From: Bacteroidota bacterium | GTDB taxonomy: Bacteria > Bacteroidota > Bacteroidia > Bacteroidales > Prolixibacteraceae | Direction: 5' to 3' | DNA: 9,166 nucleotides | Assembly (NCBI GenBank): GCA_030632865.1 | Contig: DAOVTY010000113.1 | Location: 1 to 9,166 of the forward strand | Part shown: in pieces, positions 1 to 6,640 of the stretch | Numbering within the stretch: position 1 is the stretch's first letter | Layout: each line of letters starts with the position of its first letter | Position numbers and translations under genes: made by a program | The notes under the pieces: model-generated | What the model was told of the DNA's origin: nothing | Seen by the model: only the letters and a program-made list of their open reading frames with translations | Databases searched by the model: none

Positions 1-248
1 GGAGCAACCGATACGTATGAACGATTTTTTCTTTTCTTTCTGAATACAACAGTTCCGTCGATTAACGCAAAAAGAGTATGATCTTTACCCATTCCTACAT
101 TTTCTCCCGGATGATGTTTTGTTCCTCGCTGGCGAATTAAAATATTACCAGCTTTTGCAAACTGACCACCGTAAATTTTTACACCCAGTCGTTTACTTTC
201 CGATTCGCGTCCGTTTTTCGAACTTCCTGCACCTTTCTTATGAGCCAT
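1..248 (-). CDS. rpmA: 50S ribosomal protein L27 (3' end cut by window edge)
   Basis: Ribosomal protein L27 is a small basic protein of the large ribosomal subunit whose N-terminal tail reaches toward the peptidyl-transferase centre. The minus-strand reading starts at the ATG at 248-246 and begins MAHKKGAGSSKNGRESESKR, the typical L27 start, followed by the conserved GVKIYGGQ, ILIRQRGTKHHPGENVGMG and DHTLFALIDG segments. There are 82 visible codons with no stop; the family is usually about 85-90 residues, so only a few residues are missing. The N-terminus begins directly at MAHKKG, without the extra cleaved peptide seen in Firmicutes L27. The gene lies 15 nt after the rplU stop and is almost certainly co-transcribed with it. 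Identification is secure. Confidence 0.97.
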   Translation of the reverse strand, partial: MAHKKGAGSSKNGRESESKRLGVKIYGGQFAKAGNILIRQRGTKHHPGENVGMGKDHTLFALIDGTVVFRKKRKNRSYVSVA

Positions 249-263
249 GGTAAATTTTTTTAA

Positions 264-575
264 TTATCCAACAATGTTTTCTACCTGAATTTGAGTGAAC
301 AGTTGACGGTGACCGTTCTTCTTTTTGTAACCTTTTCTTCGTTTCTTTTTGAAAACGATTACTTTATCACCTTTAACATGTTCTAGCACTTTGGCTGTTA
401 CTTTTGCACCTTTTACGGTTGGTGTTCCAACAGCAACTTTGCCATCATTATCAACCAATAAAACTTTCTCAAAATCTAACGAATCGCCTTGTTCAGCTTC
501 TAATCGATGTACAAAAAGTTTTTTGTCTTTTTCTACTTTGAATTGCTGTCCTGCAATCTCTACAATCGCGTACAT
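264..575 (-). CDS. rplU: 50S ribosomal protein L21
   Basis: Ribosomal protein L21 binds 23S rRNA in the large subunit. The 103-residue product has the normal family length and starts MYAIVEIAGQQFKV, the conserved L21 N-terminus. It ends with the basic hallmark KKKRRKGYKKKNGHRQ at about residues 76-91, followed by a short beta segment (FTQIQVENI). The ATG at 575-573 is the only sensible start and is preceded by an A/T-rich stretch rather than a Shine-Dalgarno site, as is usual in Bacteroidota. It is the first gene of an rplU-rpmA operon, the order found in most bacteria. A promoter and a structured leader can be read upstream, so expression may be controlled at the mRNA level. Confidence 0.98.
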   Translation of the reverse strand: MYAIVEIAGQQFKVEKDKKLFVHRLEAEQGDSLDFEKVLLVDNDGKVAVGTPTVKGAKVTAKVLEHVKGDKVIVFKKKRRKGYKKKNGHRQLFTQIQVENIVG

Positions 576-656
576 AATTTCAATTTTTATAGTTTACACC
601 GGCAGGCGGGATCCCCGTTGGTTTCCTCTTTTATTGCCTGAACGGATTATTTTTTG
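576..656 (-). promoter_or_regulatory. Structured 5' leader of rplU-rpmA mRNA (candidate ribosomal-protein leader)
   Basis: The roughly 80-nt untranslated leader is much richer in G and C than the flanking DNA and can fold. Read 5'->3' on the minus strand, CCG at 645-643 plus CAGGC at 640-636 pairs with GCCTG at 607-603 plus CGG at 601-599, with a small internal loop (TT against C). Inside, GGG at 616-614 can pair with CCC at 610-608. A competing pairing, CCGTT (645-641) with AACGG (619-615), would give a pseudoknot-like or alternative fold. This suits autoregulation by L21 or L27, but the fold was derived by hand and its function is inferred. Confidence 0.45.
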
Positions 657-661
657 GACTG

Positions 662-692
662 CAAAAGTAGTTATTTTTAGAACATTAGCAAA
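662..692 (-). promoter_or_regulatory. Bacteroidota-type promoter of rplU-rpmA
   Basis: On the minus strand, TTTG at 692-689 is followed after 19 nt by TACTTTTG at 669-662. This is an exact match to the Bacteroidota -33 (TTTG) and -7 (TAnnTTTG) elements at the expected spacing. Transcription would start near 656 and produce an 80-nt leader. No competing pair of this quality was seen between here and rplU. Confidence 0.65.
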
Positions 693-977
693 TAATTACA
701 AGTTTAATCCCGAAAGATAACTTACAGCTACTTTTTCTTAATAGACTGTAAAACTTGATTTTACATTAATTCCCAAACTTTGCACTAAAGCTTCTAAAAT
801 AATACCTAATTATTAACTTTTGGTAGAAATAATAAAATAATATATGCGCAATATATTTTAAACTTTCTTTACATTTACTTTTTTTTGCGTAAAACTAATT
901 TGTATTAACCGATATATCTACACAGAATTTTTTTTATTAAAAAATCAGTTTAACATTATAAATAAATTATAAACATT
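693..977. other. Intergenic region upstream of the beta-barrel gene, very AT-rich
   Basis: No gene, RNA or repeat is supported here. The stretch separates the divergent rplU and beta-barrel genes and should hold the promoter of the plus-strand gene at 978. The best candidate is TAATTTG at 896-902, one base short of TAnnTTTG, with TTTA at 874-877 about 18 nt upstream. A second partial match, AACTTTTG at 815-822, lacks a correctly spaced TTTG. Neither is good enough to call. Confidence 0.5.
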
Positions 978-1601
978 ATGAAACGAATTACTTTTCTTGC
1001 AGTAATGTTACTAGCAAGCACTATGCTTTTTGCTCAATCAGTAGAATTTACACCATTATTCGGATACGATATTAGTGGTAAGGTTAATGGTTACTACGGA
1101 ACATTTGATGTGAAAGATGACATGTCTTTTGGAGGTTTATTAAGTGTAGAGGTTGATAACATGTCGTACATCGAGTTGGGTTATCACAGATCAAACACTC
1201 AGGTTGTTACATCATCGTACGGCGACTTTCTTGAAAACGGGCGGGCAGATCTTGCGGTAGAGCATTATCAAGTTGGCGCATTAAGAGAGTTTCAAGAGGG
1301 TAAGGTTGTTCCATTTGCAAAAGTATCGCTGGGTACAACGAGGTATGCTCAAATGTCTAAAGGAAATGAACGATATTGGCTTTTTTCTGCTGGAGTTGGT
1401 TTAGGTGCAAAAGTATTTATCAACGATATGATTGGCTTACGACTTCACACAAATTTGATGCTACCAATGGAATTTTCGGGTGGTGGTATATTTTGTGGAA
1501 TAGGCGGTGGTGGCAGTGGCTGTTCTACTGCAATTACGTTTAATGTGCCGCTTGTACATTGGAATTTGGGTGGCGGTTTAATTATTAGATTACCAAACTA
1601 A
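978..1601 (+). CDS. Small outer-membrane beta-barrel protein
   Basis: This is a 207-residue exported protein. Residues 1-20 form a signal peptide (Lys-Arg, a hydrophobic core, and a likely cut after MLFAQ). The rest alternates hydrophobic and polar residues in short strands with frequent Tyr, Phe and Gly, and ends in amphipathic strands (WNLGGGLIIRLPN), as expected for a small OmpX/OmpA-like barrel in the outer membrane. A glycine-rich insertion at about 167-184 (GGGIFCGIGGGGSGC) carries the only two cysteines, C173 and C182, which could form a disulfide in a surface or periplasmic loop. The ligand and function are not evident. It is 53 nt upstream of the next gene on the same strand, so the two may be co-transcribed. 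The exact family was not recognised. Confidence 0.85.
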   Translation: MKRITFLAVMLLASTMLFAQSVEFTPLFGYDISGKVNGYYGTFDVKDDMSFGGLLSVEVDNMSYIELGYHRSNTQVVTSSYGDFLENGRADLAVEHYQVGALREFQEGKVVPFAKVSLGTTRYAQMSKGNERYWLFSAGVGLGAKVFINDMIGLRLHTNLMLPMEFSGGGIFCGIGGGGSGCSTAITFNVPLVHWNLGGGLIIRLPN

Positions 1602-1654
1602 TACTGTAGTTTTTTGATACCATTTTTAATACATTAATATTTTATAAATTTATT

Positions 1655-3784
1655 ATGATAAGATTTATTTTGTTAGCATTAATATTGCTTGGTAGTACTT
1701 CTTTATTCTCTCAAGAAAAAGTGCCAGAATTGGTGTGGCCACGAGAAATTCAAGAGAAGGAATATACCATAACTCTGTATCAATCGCAACTAGAAAGCCT
1801 AGAAGGAAATATTATGAAAGGCAGAATGGCGCTGTCGGTTAAAAATGAAAAAGAGGATATAATTTTTGGCGCACTTTGGTTTAATGCCCGAATTTCAACC
1901 GATTTGGAAACAAGAATTGCAGTTTTAGAAAATATTGATATACCGAAAGTGAAATTTCCGGATATAGAAGATGAGTCGAAACTTGAAAAATTAAAAACGT
2001 TAATTATAGAAGATATTGAATCGATGAATTTGGAAATGTCGTTAGATAGAATTTTATCAGGCATCGAATCAATTGAAAATGAGAACGAATTGGGTGAGAA
2101 ATTAAAAAATGATCCTCCCGAAATATTTTTCAGAACTGTACCTGCAGTTTTAGTTATTATTGATGGAGAGCCGATTCTAGAAAACATAGAAGGTTCTAAA
2201 TTAGAAACAGTTGTTAATACTCCTTTTTTAATTATTAAAGACAATAAGAATTATTATATCCATGGTGGAAATTATTGGTATAAGGCAGGCGAATTAACTT
2301 CTGAAAAATGGAACGTAACTAAATCGGTTCCTAAAGATGTAGAGAAGGCTAGTAAAAAGATGATTGATAATCAGGGATCGCCCGAGGTAAAAGAAGAGAG
2401 TAGCGAAATACCTGATATAATTGTAACTACAAAACCATCAGAATTAATTATTTCTGATGGTGAGTTAAAATACGAACCTATAGACAAAACCTCACTTTTA
2501 TTTGTTTCAAATTCGGAGAATGACATTATTTTAGATATCAATTTGCAAACGCATTTTGTGCTGCTAAATGGAAGATGGTATAACTCTAAAACTTTAAAAG
2601 ATGGCGAATGGGAATTTATTGAACCTGAAAAACTCCCCAAAGAATTTACCACTATACCTTCTAATGCAACAATCGCTTCAGTTAAAGTTAGTGTGCCGGG
2701 TACATCGGAAGCACAAGAAGCTTTGTATGAACAGCAAATGCCTCAAACTGCCGTTGTAGATAGAAAAACAGCAACCACAAAAGTTGAATACGATGGAAAG
2801 CCAAAATTTGAGAAAATGGAAGGTACTTCCGTTCAATATGCTGCAAATACAGAAAGTACAGTAATAAAAGTTGATAAAACTTATTATTGTGTTGACGAAG
2901 GTATTTGGTTTGAATCATCAAAAGCAGAAGGTCCGTGGAAAGTTTCAGATAAACGCCCCGATGAGGTCGATGAAATTCCTCCGAGTGCTCCTGTTTACAA
3001 TGTAAAATATGTATATATCTACGACTCTACTCCTGAAGTTGTTTATGTTGGCTACACTCCCGGATATTGCCACTCTTACGTTTATGGCGGAGTAGTTGTT
3101 TACGGAACAGGATATTATTACAGACCTTGGTATGGTGCGTACTATTATCCACGACCTGTAACATACGGATTTGGAGTACATTATAATCCGTACACCGGTT
3201 GGGGTTTTTCGGTTGGAGTAAGTTATGGTTGGTTCTCAATGTCGATGCACCATCATAACTACTGGGGACCTGCCGGATACCGTCATGGATACCGTCATGG
3301 TTATCATCATGGTTACCATCGAGGCTACCATAATGGTTACAAAGCCGGATATGCTCGTGGTTCTTATAACTCACGAAATGTTTATAACAACCGTCCTGCT
3401 GGTGTAAGACTCCCTACAAACGGTCGCGACAGAGTTTCTACTCAACCTGCAAGTAACAGAAGGAGTACACAACCGTCGCAAAAGCCTAATAATGTTTATA
3501 CCGACAGAAATGGTAATGTTTATTCTAGAGATAATAGCGGTAATTGGTCGCAAAAAAATAAACGCCCTGCAACCAGTCCTTCACAGCCAAGTACTAGACC
3601 TTCGCAGCGTCCAAGTACTCAGCCAAGTACTCGACCATCAACCGGCACAAGTAACCAGCTTCAGCGCGATTACCAAAACAGGAGCAGGGGAAATACTAAT
3701 TATAATAGCTATCAACAAAGTCGTCCATCACCTTCAAGTAGAAGTTCTCAAGCACGACCTAGTGGTAGCATGAGAAGGCGATAA
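1655..3784 (+). CDS. Large exported repeat protein of an uncharacterised envelope family
   Basis: This 709-residue protein has a signal peptide (residues 1-20, cut near LFSQ). Residues 25-160 form an N-terminal domain containing WPREI, TLYQSQLESLEGN and FGALWFNARIST. Three related modules follow at about 163-220, 261-320 and 377-430. Each runs from an xDGEP-like segment through a Leu/Val-x-x-Asn-Thr strand to a Trp-Tyr or Trp-Phe and a closing Gly-x-Trp (WY 208-209, 308-309; WF 418-419). Residues 446-570 are Tyr/Gly/His-rich and include tandem RHGY-like repeats; residues 585-709 are a Pro/Ser/Thr/Gln/Arg tail ending in RRR. From memory, this architecture (SVPGT, PQTAVVDR, VVYVGYTPGY, VVYGTGYYY, NPYTGWGF) belongs to a widespread family often labelled 'carbohydrate-binding family V/XII'. 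That label rests on the WY...GxW pattern and is unproven. The location is probably periplasmic or cell-surface. A hairpin terminator follows 26 nt after the stop. Confidence 0.88.
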   Translation: MIRFILLALILLGSTSLFSQEKVPELVWPREIQEKEYTITLYQSQLESLEGNIMKGRMALSVKNEKEDIIFGALWFNARISTDLETRIAVLENIDIPKVKFPDIEDESKLEKLKTLIIEDIESMNLEMSLDRILSGIESIENENELGEKLKNDPPEIFFRTVPAVLVIIDGEPILENIEGSKLETVVNTPFLIIKDNKNYYIHGGNYWYKAGELTSEKWNVTKSVPKDVEKASKKMIDNQGSPEVKEESSEIPDIIVTTKPSELIISDGELKYEPIDKTSLLFVSNSENDIILDINLQTHFVLLNGRWYNSKTLKDGEWEFIEPEKLPKEFTTIPSNATIASVKVSVPGTSEAQEALYEQQMPQTAVVDRKTATTKVEYDGKPKFEKMEGTSVQYAANTESTVIKVDKTYYCVDEGIWFESSKAEGPWKVSDKRPDEVDEIPPSAPVYNVKYVYIYDSTPEVVYVGYTPGYCHSYVYGGVVVYGTGYYYRPWYGAYYYPRPVTYGFGVHYNPYTGWGFSVGVSYGWFSMSMHHHNYWGPAGYRHGYRHGYHHGYHRGYHNGYKAGYARGSYNSRNVYNNRPAGVRLPTNGRDRVSTQPASNRRSTQPSQKPNNVYTDRNGNVYSRDNSGNWSQKNKRPATSPSQPSTRPSQRPSTQPSTRPSTGTSNQLQRDYQNRSRGNTNYNSYQQSRPSPSSRSSQARPSGSMRRR
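2132..2950 (+). repeat. Three diverged repeat modules within the envelope protein gene
   Basis: The three modules occupy about 2141-2314, 2435-2614 and 2783-2944. They align at protein level (DGEPILENIEG, DGELKYEPIDK and DGKPKFEKMEG at their starts; WYKAGEL, WYNSKTL and WFESSKA near their ends) but not obviously at DNA level. This indicates old internal duplication kept by selection. Confidence 0.75.
3278..3361 (+). repeat. 12-bp in-frame tandem repeat, 7 units (RHGY-type)
   Basis: Seven consecutive 12-bp units encode Tyr-x-x-Gly tetrapeptides (YRHG, YRHG, YHHG, YHRG, YHNG, YKAG, YARG). The first two DNA units are nearly identical (TACCGTCATGGA then TACCGTCATGGT) and later ones drift. The Tyr/His/Gly pattern could bind metal or stack. 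Copy number might vary between strains, since the unit length preserves the reading frame. Confidence 0.85.
3578..3646 (+). repeat. Degenerate 12-bp repeat encoding a Pro-Ser-Thr-Arg/Gln tail
   Basis: Units of the type CCAAGTACTCGA recur at 3587, 3611 and 3623, interleaved with the variants CCTTCGCAGCGT at 3599 and CCATCAACCGGC at 3635. They encode PSTR, PSQR, PSTQ, PSTR and PSTG. This is a flexible, positively charged low-complexity tail that could contact the cell wall or anionic polymers; that role is inferred. Confidence 0.75.
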
Positions 3785-3809
3785 TTATAAAGATATTTGA
3801 TGTTAACAT

Positions 3810-3840
3810 AAAAGGCGGATTATTCCGTCTTTTATCTTTT
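3810..3840 (+). terminator. Rho-independent terminator after the envelope gene
   Basis: A 10-bp stem (3810-3819 with 3824-3833: AAAAGGCGGA and TCCGTCTTTT, one G-T wobble) encloses a TTAT loop and runs into a T-rich tract (TTTTATCTTTT). It lies 26 nt after the stop codon at 3784 and closes the envelope transcription unit. Confidence 0.85.
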
Positions 3841-3862
3841 ACATTAAAAAAGAGTGATTTTA

Positions 3863-3893
3863 TTTATCAACTCCTTTAAAAAAATTAAATTTG
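3863..3893 (+). promoter_or_regulatory. Candidate promoter of the DUF4834-like gene
   Basis: TAAATTTG at 3886-3893 matches the Bacteroidota -7 element TAnnTTTG exactly. TTTA at 3863-3866 lies 19 nt upstream and approximates the TTTG -33 element. Transcription would begin about 3900, giving a very short leader before the ATG at 3913. Its position just after a terminator supports a new transcription unit. Confidence 0.5.
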
Positions 3894-3912
3894 CAACTTA
3901 ATTTTATTTTGA

Positions 3913-4191
3913 ATGAACTTATTAATCATTTTATACATAGTTAATTTTTTGCGCACAATATTGATTATTGCTGCCATATATTATGGCATTAAGCTGTTTT
4001 CTAAATATATACTTCCGTTATTAGTTGATAAAGGATTAAAAAATATGCAGCAAAAAATGCAAAATCAACAACGTCAAAATCAACGTTCATCACGACCAGA
4101 TGGAGAAATTACAATTGAAGACAATAAAAATAAGAATAAAGATAAATCTCAAACTAAAGGAGATTATGTAGATTTTGAAGAAGTAGAATAA
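3913..4191 (+). CDS. Small DUF4834-like membrane protein
   Basis: This 92-residue protein has one N-terminal membrane segment at about residues 4-28 (containing FLRTILIIAAIYYGIKLF). A short amphipathic stretch follows, then a Gln/Asn/Lys-rich hydrophilic stretch (residues 45-82) and an acidic C-terminal motif GDYVDFEEVE. A single membrane helix beginning FLRTILII, with a terminal G-x-Y-V-D-F/Y-E-E motif, is what I recall of the Bacteroidota-specific DUF4834 family, whose function is unknown. The conserved acidic end suggests a docking site on the cytoplasmic side; this is inference. It lies 46 nt before the BKACE gene with no clear promoter between, so it may be the first gene of that operon. 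Confidence 0.8.
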   Translation: MNLLIILYIVNFLRTILIIAAIYYGIKLFSKYILPLLVDKGLKNMQQKMQNQQRQNQRSSRPDGEITIEDNKNKNKDKSQTKGDYVDFEEVE

Positions 4192-4237
4192 TGTAGTAGT
4201 TTCCAAATTTTCGAACTTTTACTTCCAATTAAAAAGT

Positions 4238-5086
4238 ATGTCGAAGTTTATTATAAATTTTACACCAAACGGAATGATTCCTACCAAAGGAACAACTCCA
4301 CATGTCCCAATCTCGCCTGACGAAATAATAGATGAGGTTTTAGAATCTCGAAAACATGGAGTATCAATGGTGCATCTTCATGCACGCGATGAATTTGGTA
4401 AACCCACCTGGAAGAAAGAAGTTTACAAAGAGATAATTGATGGAATTAGAAAAGTAGATGGATATGGAAACGATTCACTTATTATTTGTGTGTCAACAAG
4501 TGGTAGAAATTGGCCCGATTTTGAGCGCAGATCGGAATGTTTAGAATTAGAAGGTAAAAGTAAACCCGACATGGCAAGCCTGACTTTGAGCTCACTAAAT
4601 TTTCAAAATTCGGCAAGTGTTAACAGTCCGGACATGATTCAGAAGCTGGCAGCTAAAATGTTAGAAAAAGGAATAAAACCAGAGCTTGAAGCTTTTGATA
4701 CAGGAATGGTTAATTATGCAAAATATTTACAAAAAAAAGGGTTAATAAAAACTCCTTTTTATTTTAATATTCTTTTAGGAAATATTTTTAATGCCCAGCC
4801 AAACTTAATTGATACTGGAAATATAATTGCTCAACTCCCCGAGAAAGCTTATTGGTCGTTAGCAGGATTAGGAGACACACAGCTTAAAATGAATGTTACC
4901 GGTATTCTTAATGGTGGCGGCGTTCGTATTGGACTCGAGGATAATATATATTTTGATAAAGCAAAAACCGTTCAATCCAATAATATGGATTTATTAAAAC
5001 GAATAAACGAAATAGCAGAAAAATTGGAATTAACACCTTTTACGCCGAAAGAAACAAGAGAACTATTAGTACTAAATATAAAGTAA
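4238..5086 (+). CDS. BKACE-family beta-keto acid cleavage enzyme (formerly DUF849)
   Basis: BKACE enzymes are zinc-dependent TIM barrels that condense a beta-keto acid with acetyl-CoA and cleave it to acetoacetate plus a new acyl-CoA; the founding member, Kce, acts in lysine fermentation. The 282-residue product has full family length. The zinc ligands are in place: H46 and H48 in MVHLHARD and E234 in VRIGLEDNIYF, with R230 and D235 matching Kce R226 and D231. PELEAFDTGM at 148-157 and GNIFNAQ at 181-187 are also typical. The N-terminus aligns with Kce without gaps (P21, P24, I25, P27), but where Kce has Glu14, thought to bind the substrate's amino group, this protein has Ile14, so the substrate is probably not 3-keto-5-aminohexanoate. 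No lysine-fermentation genes are nearby. An ATP-grasp gene starts 13 nt after the stop. The family call is firm; the substrate is unknown. Confidence 0.92.
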   Translation: MSKFIINFTPNGMIPTKGTTPHVPISPDEIIDEVLESRKHGVSMVHLHARDEFGKPTWKKEVYKEIIDGIRKVDGYGNDSLIICVSTSGRNWPDFERRSECLELEGKSKPDMASLTLSSLNFQNSASVNSPDMIQKLAAKMLEKGIKPELEAFDTGMVNYAKYLQKKGLIKTPFYFNILLGNIFNAQPNLIDTGNIIAQLPEKAYWSLAGLGDTQLKMNVTGILNGGGVRIGLEDNIYFDKAKTVQSNNMDLLKRINEIAEKLELTPFTPKETRELLVLNIK

Positions 5087-5099
5087 GGCAAAAACCCCG

Positions 5100-6155
5100 A
5101 TGATATATTTTATTACTAAAGCAAAAAATTCATACGGTTTAATTTCATTTTTAAATACATGGGGAAGGAGCCTTAAAAAACAACAAAAACATCTACCCAT
5201 TGAAAAATTAGTACGCAAAAAAAAGCTTTTCTCAGGAACTTATATTCTCACCGACTTTGATTTACTTTCAAAAACTCAAATTGAAACTTTAAGTCGAATT
5301 TATTCTGAATTGAATAAACAACCTCAACATTTTAAACTATTAAATAATCCGGCAGTCTCAATTAACCGGCTTAGTTTTCTGAATAAATTATATAAAAACC
5401 AATTAAATGATTTTCGTTGTTTTCCTTCATCGAAGTTACCAAAAGAGATAATTTTTCCAGTCTTTATTCGGAAAGGAATTGGACACGATGGTAAAATAAC
5501 CGATTTGATAAATACAGATGAAAAACTGCATGAATTGATTGAAAAATTCGAGACCGAAGGGTATTCGCGAAGTAACCTTCTGGTAACAGAATTTATAGAG
5601 ACTTCTGATAACAATGAAATTTTCAGAAAATATTCAGCTTTTTTGGTAGATGATATTATTGTTCCGCGGCACATTTTTTTCAGTAAAAAATGGATGATTA
5701 AAAGTGTAGATTTGGTAAGCAAAGAATTTATTGAAGAAGAATTAAACTATATTAAAAATAATCCTCACGAAAATGAATTAAAAAGGATTTTTGCATTTGC
5801 AGGAATGAATTATGGGAGAATCGACTATGCCGTGAAAAATAATAAATTGGTTATTTGGGAAATTAATTCGAACCCAATGATTGCAAGTAGTTCAAGTTTA
5901 AAAAAATCAAAAAGAAAAATAATTCATGATATTTTTGCTGAAAAATTTATTTCAGCATTTTTAAAATTAGATATAATTAATAGAGACCATTCCTGTATTA
6001 ATTCTTTGAATATTGAAGGAATAATTACGGAGAAAAAGATTAATAATCATTTTTATTTTAACCCGTTAACTTATTGGATATCAAGAATTTTTTACAATAT
6101 AAAGTCCATATTACTTTATAATTTTTACACAATAAAAAATGCCTTCAGAAATTAA
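5100..6155 (+). CDS. ATP-grasp domain protein, probable carboxylate-amine (or related) ligase
   Basis: This 351-residue protein has an ATP-grasp layout. An N-terminal pre-ATP domain (residues 1-80, with TYILTDFDLLS at 47-57) leads to NNPAVSINR (82-90). The nucleotide-binding strand FPVFIRKGIGHDGK is at 119-132, the hinge LLVTEFIE at 160-167, and the catalytic end GRIDYAVKNNKLVIWEINSNP at 239-259. D242, E254 and N256 are the likely Mg-ATP ligands. Such enzymes activate a carboxylate as acyl-phosphate and join it to an amine, thiol or other nucleophile. The C-terminal 60 residues are rich in Tyr, Phe, Asn and Ile (HFYFNPLTYWISRIFYN) and may form an amphipathic membrane-facing or protein-contact region. 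The gene lies between BKACE and GNAT with gaps of 13 and 3 nt, so it is part of one operon. The substrate is not predictable. Confidence 0.85.
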   Translation: MIYFITKAKNSYGLISFLNTWGRSLKKQQKHLPIEKLVRKKKLFSGTYILTDFDLLSKTQIETLSRIYSELNKQPQHFKLLNNPAVSINRLSFLNKLYKNQLNDFRCFPSSKLPKEIIFPVFIRKGIGHDGKITDLINTDEKLHELIEKFETEGYSRSNLLVTEFIETSDNNEIFRKYSAFLVDDIIVPRHIFFSKKWMIKSVDLVSKEFIEEELNYIKNNPHENELKRIFAFAGMNYGRIDYAVKNNKLVIWEINSNPMIASSSSLKKSKRKIIHDIFAEKFISAFLKLDIINRDHSCINSLNIEGIITEKKINNHFYFNPLTYWISRIFYNIKSILLYNFYTIKNAFRN

Positions 6156-6158
6156 TAG

Positions 6159-6635
6159 ATGGAAAACTTTAAGATTCGAAAAATAGAGAAAAGCGAGGTT
6201 AAAGCTGCAATGGCAATTTTAGAAAAATGGAATATGGCACCGCATAAAGCGACAAAAAATATTCCTAATCCTGAACGGGAATCATTGGATTTGAGACACA
6301 CTTTTGTTGCTAAAATAGATGATAAAATAATAGGTGTTTGTAGCTACTTGGTACTTTCTGAAGAGGAAGCAGAAACTGCATCTTTGGCTGTTGATCCAAT
6401 TTTTAAAGGAAAGGGAGTTGGCTATGCCTTGCAAGTTGCAAGATTAAAGGAGATGAAAACCCTAGGCTTTTCCAGAGTGCACACCGAAACGGATAGGCAA
6501 GAAACTGTAAAATGGTATGTAAAAAAATTTGGCTATAAAGTTGTTGGAACCAATCCGAAGAAACACGATTTTAGTTTAAAAGATGTTGACCACTGGACAG
6601 TTTTAAAACTTGATTTGAAAAATCTAATTTTTTAA
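6159..6635 (+). CDS. GNAT-family N-acetyltransferase
   Basis: This 158-residue single-domain GNAT protein transfers an acyl group, usually acetyl, from acyl-CoA to an amine. The beta4 strand ASLAVDPIFK leads into the pyrophosphate-binding loop FKGKGVGYAL (82-91), the Q/R-x-x-G-x-G/A signature in the form KGKGVG. The later helix ETVKWYVKKFGYKVVG (114-130) supplies the usual Tyr and the Phe-Gly-Tyr turn. Residues 25-46 (NMAPHKATKNIPNPERES) form a longer-than-usual acceptor-side loop, and the C-terminus (DFSLKDVDHWTVLKLDL) ends on a beta strand. It starts 3 nt after the ATP-grasp stop, so translational coupling is likely. With BKACE and ATP-grasp it may cap an amine on the pathway product; small-molecule, peptide or protein substrates are all possible. 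Confidence 0.88.
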   Translation: MENFKIRKIEKSEVKAAMAILEKWNMAPHKATKNIPNPERESLDLRHTFVAKIDDKIIGVCSYLVLSEEEAETASLAVDPIFKGKGVGYALQVARLKEMKTLGFSRVHTETDRQETVKWYVKKFGYKVVGTNPKKHDFSLKDVDHWTVLKLDLKNLIF

Positions 6636-6640
6636 TCTGA

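Noticed and set aside
349..720. 123-codon plus-strand open frame overlapping rplU
   Set aside because: It lies antisense to a certain ribosomal gene and continues through its leader and promoter; the product looks like no protein family and is a shadow of rplU.
815..822. AACTTTTG as a -7 element for the beta-barrel gene
   Set aside because: The first base does not match, and the nearest TTTG (779-782) is 32 nt upstream, far beyond normal spacing.
2688..3374. Several minus-strand frames opposite the large envelope gene
   Set aside because: They overlap one another in different frames and lie opposite a well-supported 709-residue gene; their composition reflects the complement of its repeats.
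3225..3407. 60-codon plus-strand frame with many Met, Thr and Val
   Set aside because: It is a frame-shifted reading of the RHGY tandem repeat; its regularity only mirrors the repeat.
6636..6640. Bidirectional terminator between the convergent GNAT and Mur ligase genes
   Set aside because: Only 5 nt separate the stops, and no stem-loop with a T tract could be found around the junction on either strand.
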